From contig OY986974.1 of NCBI GenBank assembly GCA_963920575.1, positions 21,125,042 to 21,189,041 of the forward strand: a stretch of 64,000 bases of DNA. Direction: 5' to 3'. The notes beneath the pieces are model-generated. The model worked only from the letters and a program-made list of their open reading frames with translations, was not told the DNA's origin and did no database searches. How positions within the stretch are numbered: position 1 is the first letter of the stretch; each line of letters begins with the position of its first letter. Origin of the DNA: Narthecium ossifragum (Eukaryota > Streptophyta > Magnoliopsida > Dioscoreales > Nartheciaceae). This document shows, piece after piece, positions 48,957-59,600 of the stretch. The position numbers and the translations under genes are program-made.

Positions 48957-49789
48957 TGTGAGGACCCGTACCTCCAACCTGGTCCGACCGCGTTAGGTCG
49001 AGGATCTGGGTTTGTGGTTTGGCCCGGTTGGCCTTGGGATGCGATCGGCTGATCGCATCGCTGTTTTTGACCCCAGTGGCATTTTGGTAAATATGCTCCC
49101 TGGTGGTCAGTTTCACACCCGCGTTGCACATATGGCCTTTGATTGATGTATGTGATTGATTAGAACCTTCAGGGCGCTTCCGATCGGAAGATCGGAGCTC
49201 GATCGGGAGAGATCGAGTCGGACGGCTGTGATGGATTCCAGCTTTCTATTTAAACCCTTTCCTTCCCCTCTCTCCTTTCCTTTTCTTCTCCTCTGGACTT
49301 TCTTTCTCTCTTCTCCCTCTCTCCTTCGGCTGAGCTAGGGCTTGGAGGGTTGATCTTCGCGGAGCGGATTCCGGCGATCGGAGTTGACGGATGCGTGGAG
49401 GAGCTGCCCTATATCTTCAAGTAGGTGTTTCTACCTCGATCTTTGGTTCGGGTTCTCCTAGGATATGTTTAATGCCTTTTCGCTGTAGGAATACATGTTA
49501 GAATGTTGTGTAGCTTGTAGCACTTGTGATGTGGCTTGATTCTTGTATTCCTACCCTGCGACTTCGGCATTTTAACGGCTGATTTTCTGTATTCTCGTCG
49601 TTTATCGGTTTTCGGCCATTTTAACCTAAATTGGAGATTTAACCGTCAAAATTGTGTTTTGATCGTACCATTAGATTCCCCATCCTCTTTTAGGCATGCT
49701 TGCAAAGTTTCATCAACACCCCACTTGAATTGATCCTTGAAATCCAAGAAATTGGATTTCCGGCACTGTTCTGATGAACTGTGCCTAAG

Positions 49790-50165
49790 GTCCAACGGTC
49801 GATCGGTGGATCGACCGTCAAGCGTTAATATGCTGCTTTCGGACCTGACGGTCGACCGTAGGATCGACCGTCGTATCGACCGTCGCGCTCTGTCGCGTTT
49901 TTGGCCTCCCACGGTCGATGCCCCGATCGACCGTGGTTCCTTCTTCTTTTCCATTCCGCCTCACGGTCGATCGTCGGATCGACCGTCGCATCGTCCGTGA
50001 GACCCTGTCCCATTTTGGGTCTCCCACAGTCGATACACCGATCGACCGTGGCCCTCATGTTTTCCCCTCGATTGGCCCCACGGTCGACCATCGGATCGAC
50101 CGTGGCATCGACCGTGGCCTCACGGTCGACCGGCGGATCGACCGTCGCATCGACCGTGGGCCACT
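49790..50165 (+). repeat. ACGGTCGA hairpin array in the outer LTR
   Basis: The words ACGGTCGA(T/C) and GATCGACCGT alternate in opposite orientation some fifteen times. Examples are ACGGTCGATG/CCGATCGACCGT near 49910-49935 and CACGGTCGATC/GGATCGACCGTC near 49963-49988. Higher-order units of roughly 110-125 bp each carry a three-word cluster, then a spacer (TTTTGG(C/G)(C/T)TCCCAC) and a two-word hairpin. Confidence 0.9.
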
Positions 50166-51190
50166 GAGCTGTGTTTATTGATTCCTTTTGATTGGTTTTC
50201 ATCCATGATAGATACCCAATCATGTTAGGAAGCATACACGTCGTTTTCATGGGATTTTCGAGGGATTTCTATCGAGATTGAGAATTGGATTGGACGTTGC
50301 CCGTTTTATGGATTTATGGATGGGTTTTGCATTTAATACTTGAGTTGATAAGTAGATGAATGCTATCTTTGATTGTCTAACCATTAGTTAGCCATGAGTG
50401 CTAGCTAATGAGGAATTGTGGAACCTTAGCCTCTTGCCGGCGAGTGCCGAGGGCTATTGTATAAATGTGGCCAGTTATCTGCGGGGTAACTGTGGAACCT
50501 TAGTCTGTCATGTGCAAGAGAGCACTGAAGACTATTGTATATCTGTGTTCGATGCTTGGTTCATTATCTTTGTTTGGTTAGCATAGATTATCTGTATTTG
50601 AGGCCTTTGCTAAGCTTACCCTTTGGCTAGCTGTAAGTTATGCCTAGCCCTGTATGATTACTGACATCTTGTTGCATGCTTATATCTTGTTATCTGTGCC
50701 TGAGCATTGCATGCATCTTGTTTGCATTAGAGGCATTTGAGGTTAGGCGGGCGATGGTTTGGGTCACCGATCCGAGGCTCTCGGGTAGCTCGGATCTAGC
50801 CATTAGGACCGCGGCTGGGTAGTCAGGATTAGGGTGTGATTGTATGATCTGGATCTCGTGTGATTGAGGATGCACGCTAGTTGACTCTGATCATTGCTTG
50901 AGGTTTAGAGGTCGTGTTGGTCTCCCAAGGCCAAGTGCTAAGGATGCAAATCGATGTGTTCCCGACGTGGTCCCCATGCAGTGGTATCCCTGTTGGGTAA
51001 GGGTGATCCTGCATGGTACTGTTCCCCTGTTAGTGCTTAGGGTGATCTTGGTAACATGTTCAAGAGAGAGGTTCATGACAGGAGCCCTTGGGACATCGAT
51101 GGGTTATGGGACCCGTGGCATCCGTTAGAATTGAGCTGAGAGACAACACTGTTGTTGTTTTCCTCCTTTCAGTGTGCCGTAGAGTAGAAC

Positions 51191-53580
51191 TGTCACACCC
51201 CGACCCAGAAAACCCATCCAGGACGGGGCGTGAGGGTCATAACACTATTCATCATCAACCGGCGCGATACAAAGCGGAAAAGATAAATAATTTAAACAAT
51301 TGTATTCCATAGGCTAAACAGATTTAATCATAATATAACATCAAGTCGTACAATGTCTGAGTTCCAATATACAGATTTATACAAAAATCCCAAAAGTTCT
51401 CCAAAATGGTTACAATATATAAACATATATCAAAATGTACGACGAATCATCCTCCAGCAACCTCAAGTGCCTCTGGATGTACTCGCGCCGCCAAAAGCCG
51501 ACCCAGCCGGCTCCACCGAAGAAGAACGGCCGCCTGCACCTGCAAACGTAGCCCGGGTAGGAGTGAGCGATAAGCTCAGTAGGGTTCTACTCTACGGCAC
51601 ACTGAAAGGAGGAAAACAACAACAGTGTTGTCTCCCAGCCTAAGTCTAACGGATGCCACGGGTCCCATAACCCAGTTGATGTCCCAAGGGCTCTTGTCAT
51701 GAAACCTCTCTCCTGAACAAGTTACCAGGAGGCCAAGGAACAGTAACATGCAAGATCACCCTTCCCAAGCTGGAATACCAAGCCTTGGGGAACCATGTCG
51801 GGAACGCACCAACATCCATCCTTAGCACTTGGCTTTGGAAGACAACACGACCTCTAAACCTCAAGTATTGATCAGAGTCAACTAGCGTGAATCCTCAAAG
51901 ACATGAAACTTGATCAACAATCACACCCTACTCCTGACTACCCATCCACGGTCCTAAGGCTAGATCCGAGCTACCCGAGAGCCTCGGATCGGCGACCTAG
52001 ACCATCGCCCGCCTAACCTCAAATGCCTCTAATGCATACAATGCATGATCCTAGGCAAACATCTATCCTAGATGTTTCTACATGCCACATCAACAGTTAA
52101 AAGTTCAACAGATATACAATAGCCCTCGACACTCGCCGGCAAAAGGCTAAGGTTTCACAATTCCTCATTAGCTAGCACTCATAGCTAGCTAATGGCTAAG
52201 CAAACAACTAAGCAATTAACTACAATCAATCAAGTATTAATTGCAAGTAGAACCATAGGTTTTCTAAAAAGGAAAGAACATTTGAATCAATCTCAAACCA
52301 AATAGAAATCCTTTAAAAACCTCATCAAATCCCCCTACATGTTTCCCAACATGTTTAGATATTAATCCCCCATCAAAACCATCCAAGAAATACCTGAAAA
52401 TCGAGTTAAAAGGGTCACGGACGATGTCACGGTCGATCCGGATGTCACGGTCGATCCGGGGATCGACCGTGAGGCCACCGACGATGCCACGGTCGATCCG
52501 GAGATCGACCGTGAGACCCATGCGAAGAAAACCCAGGGCGACGGTCGATCCACCCATCGACCCTGAGAAGCCCAAAATCAAACAGCGCCTGACGGTCGAT
52601 GCGACGGTCGACCGTCAGGTAAAAGGCGAAAAGGAGAAGATCCCACGGTCCATCGACCGTGGGAGTCCAAAATCCCGACAGAGCCCGACGGTCGATGCGA
52701 CGGTCGATCCAGAAAGGGTAAAACCACACTTGACGGTCGATGCACCGATCGACCGTCGAGCCTTGGCACAGTTCATCAGAACAGTGCCAGAAATCCATTT
52801 CTTTGGATTTGAAGTATCAAATCATGTTGGAATTAAATGAGATTTTGCAAGCAAGTGTATTTAACGATGGCAAAGCTAATGGAATGAAGAAATCCAGGTT
52901 TTGACGGTTAAATCTTCTATCTAGGTCCAAATGGACAAAAACCGACAAAACGGCGATAATACGGAAACCAACCGTTAGAATACGGAAATCCACTGATAGG
53001 AATACTGGAAACAAGCTATACTACACATGCATTCATCCACACAACATTCTAACAAGTATTCCTACAGCGAAAGCACATAAAACCTATCCTAGGAGAACCC
53101 GATCCAAGGATCGAGGTAGAAACACCTACTTGAGCAAGTAGAGTAGCTCCTCCACGCGTGCCACCAGCCGAGCCGCCAAGATCCAAGCTCCGAAAGCCGA
53201 AGTCTCCAACCCTAGCTCAGCCAAAGGAGAGAGAGAGGAGAAAACGATAGGAGAAGAAGAGAAGGAAAGAGAAGAAAGAGACAGGCCTTATATAGAAATT
53301 CCAAATCTATCTCAGCCGTCCAAATCGATCTTTCCCGATCGAGCTCCGATCCTCCGATCGGACGCACCCTAGGGATTCTAATCAAACACATACATCAATC
53401 AAAGTCAGTGTGTAGAATGCGGGTGTGAAACCGACCACCAGAGGACATATTTACCAAAATGCCCCCGGGGTCCAAAACCGCCATGCGATCGCCCGATCGT
53501 GCCCGACGCGGAACCAAACCAACATGAAACCGGCTCTCGACCCACGTGGTCGAGTCAGGTCTGAGGGACGGGCCCTCACA
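51191..53580 (-). mobile_element. Inner solo LTR of the same family, inverted
   Basis: On the plus strand it starts TGTCACACCCC at 51191 and ends GGGCCCTCACA at 53580, so it reads TGTGAGGGCCC...GGTGTGACA on the minus strand, like the outer copy. It is flanked by AGAAC at 51186-51190 and AGAAC at 53581-53585, a perfect 5-bp target-site duplication. It is about 2390 bp. A TATA-like CTATATAAGG lies near 53286-53295 on the minus strand. The two copies are clearly homologous but carry many substitutions. Confidence 0.92.
52413..52760 (-). repeat. ACGGTCGA hairpin array in the inner LTR
   Basis: This is the counterpart of the array at 49790-50165, with CACGGTCGATCCGG and GGATCGACCGTGAG words alternating. 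The number and spacing of the words differ from the outer copy, showing copy-number change within the family. Confidence 0.88.
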
Positions 53581-53977
53581 AGAACCCTACTGAGCTTATC
53601 GCTCACTCCTACCCGGGTTGCGTTTGCAGGTGCAGGCGCCAGTTCTTCTTCAGTAGAGCCGGCAGATCAGCTTTGGTGGCGCGACTACATCCAGAGGTGT
53701 TTGAGGTTGCTGGAGGATCGACTGTTGTACTTTGACAGATTTTGTAAATTATGTACATTTCGAGGACTTTTGAGATTAATGTATTTTATTCTTTCATTGG
53801 AAAATCTTGTATCAGTACAACATGATGTTATGTAAATTGAATTTCTGTTTACCTCTGGACTATAAATTGTTTAAGTTTTTCTATAATTCCGCTTTGTATC
53901 GCGCCACTTGGAGATGAATAGTGTAGGTTTCCCCTCACACCTCGGCTCGGATGGGTTTTCTGGGTCGGAGCGTGACA

Positions 53978-54561
53978 ATAGCGATCTCCTCCGCTGATAT
54001 TCTAAGAGCAACAACACCGTAAAAATTGGAGAAGATCTAACCTGCGTAACCACAAACATCCCCAATATCCAATCCACCCGCTGGTCTCTCCCAGCCTCCT
54101 CCTGCACCCTACCGACGCTCCGCGATCCTATCCATTCTCGTTCCTTTTCTCCCCGCACGCACTGCACGCGAAATGCCGGATCGAGCGCTGCACCGACGCC
54201 GCCGATGACGAAGCCTCTGTACTCGTGTGGACAGCGCGGTAGTCGATGCCGGAGAGGGAAAGTAGCATGAGACCAGCGGCCAACACCATTGACTTCCAGA
54301 CGCCAAAGCCGGCCACAGCAAGGCTTCGACGACAGCGGGGATGTCGAGATCGGCCGGATCCGGCGATCCGAGGAGGAGGAAGCGAGCACAGGGGATGTCT
54401 CGTTCGACCGGCCGCCAACGACGTCGACCGCCCAGACTCTAACTGAAACCGCCTTCGATTCCCTCGGCAGGCAACGACGCCCTGAGCCAACATCTTGATT
54501 CCCCCCGCTCTATTTCATGGAAACTCAACTCAAAGCACCAATTTTAACCCCAAAAAAATTC
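53978..54561 (-). other. GC-rich unidentified segment ending at the gap
   Basis: On the minus strand an open frame from 54493 encodes a Leu/Ala-rich hydrophobic stretch (SMVLAAGLMLLSLSGIDY) and stops at 54128. An alternative frame runs to a good splice donor (CAG|GTTAGA near 54042). I recognise no family. The adjacent 200-N gap removes the upstream part, so a truncated gene cannot be excluded. Confidence 0.3.
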
Positions 54562-54761
54562 NNNNNNNNNNNNNNNNNNNNNNNNNNNNNNNNNNNNNNN
54601 NNNNNNNNNNNNNNNNNNNNNNNNNNNNNNNNNNNNNNNNNNNNNNNNNNNNNNNNNNNNNNNNNNNNNNNNNNNNNNNNNNNNNNNNNNNNNNNNNNNN
54701 NNNNNNNNNNNNNNNNNNNNNNNNNNNNNNNNNNNNNNNNNNNNNNNNNNNNNNNNNNNNN
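54562..54761. other. Assembly gap (200 N)
   Basis: Exactly 200 undefined bases, a typical fixed-size scaffold gap, so the true distance is unknown. It is bordered on the right by a cluster of AGTTACTTTCC repeats. Confidence 0.99.
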
Positions 54762-54774
54762 AATTGTGAAAAGT

Positions 54775-54960
54775 ATTTGGTGGAAACTAACTAGTTACTT
54801 TCCATTAGTTTCAATGACTAGTTACTTTTCTCTAGTTACTTTCCGCTATGTGGAAAGTAACTATTGACAATTTGGTGGAAAGTAACTGATGAATAATTTG
54901 ATAGAAAGTAACTGATGAATATAATTTGTATAAGTTACTTTCCACTTTTAGGAAATTGTA
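54775..54960. repeat. Cluster of GGAAAGTAACT / AGTTACTTTCC words
   Basis: About eight copies of an 11-bp word occur within 190 bp in both orientations (for example AGTTACTTTCC near 54792, 54835 and 54936; GGAAAGTAACT near 54859 and 54887). The array probably continues into the gap. Confidence 0.8.
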
Positions 54961-56073
54961 GATTTGTCGAAAGTAATTTGAGTCAAAAATTAGTCAAACA
55001 AATTAAAAAATATTTATGAAAAATTTGATTTCCAATTGCAAAAATTAACAATAGCAGACATAATTTACTTGTCAAAATTTTTTTTTAAAAAAAGGGGAAA
55101 AAAACGGGAGGTCCAAGCAGGACATCAGATTTCAAAAAAAAAATGAAAAAAAAGGTGAGATGCCGGCTGAAGAAGGTGAGATGATGGCCGCAAACATTAA
55201 ATGCAATTGAGGAGAGAAATAGTGAGAGAGAGAAAGAGATGTGTACGCATTAAATGCAATTGAGGAGAGAAGTAGTGAGAGACAGAATGAGATGTGTACG
55301 GGGATTGGAGTGGAGAGGAGAGAAGTAGTTAGAGGGATTCATAAATGCAATTGAGCTTGTGTATGCATGCGGGTCCATCACACACATGTGATTAAAGTCT
55401 CTTTACAGGAAGCCCAAGAGTCATATGAGGGTATTTTAGATATTCAAAAAATACAGCTAAGCATCAAGGTACTAAACACCTTAAGGAAAATGTATATGGA
55501 CTTATAACTAAATATTTCCTATCCAGAGCACTAAACACCAATTATCCCAATTTTTAAAGGACGGCGAGAACTCTCCCATCTTCACTTTCTGGCAACCCAA
55601 CAGTGCCAATTCATCGTCTACTTTGCTCTCAAAACTCAGAAAATATATGGATCTAAACTTCATTTTTTATTGACTTATCAGGTTCTTTGGATTGCATAAA
55701 CTAAGGGTGCGATTGGTTGGGATGAATCACCCTTCACGGTGATCCTATGTTTGGTTCACCACGCATTAATTAATACATGCATCATGCGATGCATTTTTTA
55801 GACCAAATCATCCATCGTATGAAACGGTCAACATAGTCGTTTCACGCAATACATCCATCTACAATGCATCTCCTATATACCCCGTGAACATATCAAAATA
55901 TATTCAATAAAATTATGTGAATATTATTTTAATCTCAATAAAATCATTATATTATGACACACACATATATATATTCAATAAAGTAATATGAACATTAATA
56001 TATATATTATATATATGTGTTTAACTTTATTGCATCATTATATGAATATTTTAATTTAACATTTAATGTGTAG

Positions 56074-56107
<34 letters not shown>

Positions 56108-56470
56108 TTTAACCTTATTGTATTATTATATAAATATTATATGAATTATATCTATATATATACACATACATATAAAAGATCCGGATGCATCGGCTGATCC
56201 AAAAATAAACCAAACAAATACATGTACACATGACATGATCTCTTTGTACTAGCGATTTGAGCAACCAAACGCACGTAAACATCTCAAGTCTCAACAAACC
56301 CAATCCTTCACTCCAGCCATAATCTCCACTCATTGAGATCTAAAAAGCCTAGCGTAACATGATCGTAACCTGATCCATAATTAATAGAACCCGGATCCGA
56401 ATCCGAACCAGAACCCGTTAAGCCCACCTGGCAAGTGGCAACAGAGGGAGGGGTATTTCCGTAAACTCGC
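54961..56470. other. AT-rich intergenic region with small repeats
   Basis: Contains a 53-bp tandem duplication at about 55195-55300 (CATTAAATGCAATTGAGGAG), with a partial third copy near 55340, and an (AT)n run at 56074-56101. No gene is apparent. The last ~300 bp are the FBL17 upstream region. Confidence 0.6.
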
Positions 56471-56500
56471 ATGCCCTCCTCCGCTGGTTCCGTTTCAATG

Positions 56501-56506
56501 CACGTG
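56501..56506 (+). promoter_or_regulatory. G-box (CACGTG) upstream of FBL17
   Basis: A perfect CACGTG lies 149 bp before the FBL17 start codon and close to an E2F-like site. Only the motif and position support it. Confidence 0.4.
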
Positions 56507-56519
56507 ACCCCAAAAAAAT

Positions 56520-56527
56520 GGCGCCAA
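56520..56527 (-). promoter_or_regulatory. E2F-like site upstream of FBL17
   Basis: The minus strand reads TTGGCGCC, matching the TTSSCGSS core bound by E2F. A second weaker candidate, TCTCCCGC, is at about 56539-56546. FBL17 in Arabidopsis is reported to be under E2F/RBR control, so the site is plausible in position and function. It is not tested. Confidence 0.45.
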
Positions 56528-56654
56528 GCACGCTCGATTCTCCCGCCTCCTCTCCGACAACACACTCTCTCTATATCTCAACCATCTCCCTCCCCCCCCC
56601 TCTCGAAAACCCTAGCACTCACCTTAGCTCCGATCTCCCCCGCCGCCGCCGGCA

Positions 56655-59600
56655 ATGCATCACCAGCTGCCAGCCGCCTACGGTGGCGACGCTGCGGCCA
56701 AGAAGAAGCGGGGGAACTACAACTGTGGCCGGTGCGGCCTCCCCAAGAAGGGCCACGTCTGCGGCGCCTCCTCAGACGCTGTTGTCCTGCCCCGATCCGG
56801 CCTCCGACGGGCTCTATCGTTCGAAGATGCGCCGCCTCCGTCTCCGTTGGCGTCGTTGGCACTGGTGGTGGAGATGGCGGGGGAGGATGAGGTGGGGGTG
56901 TTGCCGATGGGGTGCTTGGTGGAAGTGCTGAGGCGGTTGGCTCCCAAGGAGCTGATGGGGGCCGCGGCGGTGTCCCGGGGGTGGAGGGAGGGGGTGCGGC
57001 GAGTGTGGCGCTCCGCTGAGGAGATTAGGCTTAAGGTTGGTCCCAACTCGCCGCTAGGGTTCGTGGGGTCCGTGCTTCATAAGTGCTCTGGCCTCGTTAG
57101 CCTTGCCCTCCGGGTGGAAAGGTTAGGATCTGGCGACGACCATCTCAGACGGAATTTGGTGAAACAAACTACAATTATCGTAAAGTTCCTAATTTTGGGG
57201 TTTAACGTATATACTAATAATAGAGATCACTTGAAGTTAGATCACTGAGAAAGTGGATCTAGACCTCGGAGCCATCACGATCTGATAATGGTGATGGGCT
57301 AGAATCAGTGATTTGGAAAGCACCACTTGGATGAGCAAAGTGGCAAAAAAAAATGTTTTTTTACCACAAATTTGGAAATGTGGGGTTCTTTTGGATCTGA
57401 ATTGGATTTTGCGAGCTGAAAAATTCGTATTTTTTCTTCCTTGTGAATTTTACGGTGCATATCCAGTGTATAAGCCCTATAGCCTATGCATCTTTTAAGG
57501 ATCTGTGATCTAGGGATGTTTTAATCGGATTTTATTCTCTCGATATTATCTTTATGTTAGCTTCAAATCTGTTTATCTTATCAAATTCCGGTGTCTCATT
57601 ACTGTGTCTGGATTTTGTGGGCGGGATCTTAGATCTATTAGTTTATTTTTTGTCACTTCAATTCGCCAAGTGATCGTGAAAGGGTTGTTTGATCTTTGAT
57701 TTTTAAAGTTTTCTTCTTTGATTCTTATTTTCGATGCTTTGTTCTTCTGCTATTGTAATCCTCCACAAGCATGGACTTTGGGATGGGATGATTCTACTCC
57801 TTACCTGCATTAAAGTTACACGATGCGATCTCTGTTGCAGAGTGATATTTACAAGTGGGAAGAGTAAAAGAGAGTAGATTTCTTATTATGTTTACCCTAA
57901 TGGTGGAGATTCTACATCTTAAGTATCCAGACCTTGTCACCTGGAGATTTTATTTTGATGAATATGGTTTTGCTGAAACTGAAGGCTAAAACTGAGACAT
58001 GGTAGTTTTTTTTCGTTTGTGATTTGTTTGAATTTAACTATATCCAAACTATTTTCTGTCTGTGAATGCCCCTTTGGAGCTCTTGATATCAATCTTCTTC
58101 TAGTCATTTAGAAACTGGAGACGTTTGGATCGAACCTGTACTTCCATGTTTTCTCAATCTTATTGCTCTTCCAGGATCTGATCTTGGTTCCCCCCTTCAA
58201 GTTAATGTGGTTGCTTTCTATTTTCCCCCTTTTGTTGCTCACAGAAGGTTCATGCATATCAAACTTGGCTATGATTTAGTGCTTTGTTTGGTTTTTGTGG
58301 TTTTGATATGTATGTCTATGTTTTACATTGCTTTTGTTTCTACTTTTGATGACTGAAGGGCTGGTCAGACTGAAGATGGAGGGGTGCCAGGGTAGTATGT
58401 CGATTTGATTTCCTAATTTTGGTTTTAAGTTCTTTCTTCTCCATCTCATATGAAATCCTCGTCTTTTTCTATAAACTCATGCTTTTCTTAGTGGTGAATT
58501 AGGATTAGGATGGTAGATGCATGCAATAGAGGAAATCTTCTTATAGTTAGTTGCTAGCTGCAACTGATTCCAAGAAGAAAATCCAAATCTCAAGATTTAA
58601 TAAGTACATTTATTCTGTGAAGCATATTGCTCTGAAAATTAAAAATTAGACTAGAATTTCATTTGGACTTATATACTCCTTTTTGAAGAAAAAAGTTCTG
58701 ATGGGCTTTTTGTATCTGTTTTTTTGCAGTGATGTTGATGCGACTGTTTTAGCTTGTGTTGCATTTTCCTGCCCTAATCTAGAAGCTTTTGAGATTACTA
58801 CAGCTGACTCTGCTATTAATCGAATGACAGGGTAAGCCATTAGTTCATACTCACTGCAGACAATTTCCTTCCTGTTCCCCTTTCATTTTTCAGTTCTTCA
58901 AAGTTTTTCTTGAAAGTTCATCCATTTGTCTGTTGTAATGCCCATATGTTTGTAAGATGATACAATAATATCTTGATGTTGCTTTGCATTACTTATGAGC
59001 TTTGCTAGTCTGCAAACTACCTCACCTTTCCATTTGAACTTGAAATTGATCAGTGAATGTTTGTTAGCTGTCTGTCTCACTGAGTTGGCTTGGTTAATAC
59101 TTGGTACTCTTATGTTTTCATGGCACGTATCTAACAGTTGCATTGCCCGAGAAAGTTGTCATGCTGAATTGTGAAACCTTTGTTACTGACAAATCCATTG
59201 ACATATAGTAGTAGTGGAAGATACCATGCAAACAATGAGTGATGATAAACAGAATCTCTAAATAAGTTGGTGATTTGAACGCCAGGTTCTGCTTGAGTTT
59301 TGGAAGCTGACATTTGAAGATATTACTAGTAACTTCCTAGTTCAGTAGACCGCATCATGTCCGTATTTCAATCTGATCACATTACTTCAGGACCATACTG
59401 AGAGATCTCATATTTTAGGGAAGAGTTGGGTCGTTTTGTTGCCGACAAACGTTGTCTTTCTAGCCTTAAAGTTGAAGGTTGCACCAATCTTGGTATTCTG
59501 AACCTCCACTCCTCAAGTCTGTCTACAATTTGGCTATCAGGTCTACATTGCATTTCAAAAATGGTGAGTAGATACTATCTCTGTGATCCTTTTCATCGAG

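Larger units (their letters stand above)
48957..53977 (+). mobile_element. Outer solo LTR, split by a nested solo LTR
   Basis: A plus-strand LTR starts TGTGAGGACC at 48957, is interrupted after 51190, resumes at 53581 and ends CGTGACA at 53977. The 5 bp before it (ATAGC, 48952-48956) recur right after it (ATAGC, 53978-53982), a perfect target-site duplication. Without the nested copy it is about 2.6 kb. No internal retrotransposon sequence remains, so unequal recombination between the original LTRs is the likely origin. A TATA-like TATTTAAA is at about 49248. The hairpin array at 49790-50165 lies downstream of it. Confidence 0.9.

Noticed and set aside
49825..50250. Open frame with ATVDATVDPTVDR repeats
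   Set aside because: Translation of the palindromic LTR array; the opposite strand is open as well.
54495..54867. Open frames spanning the N gap
   Set aside because: They exist only because N is translated as unknown residue.
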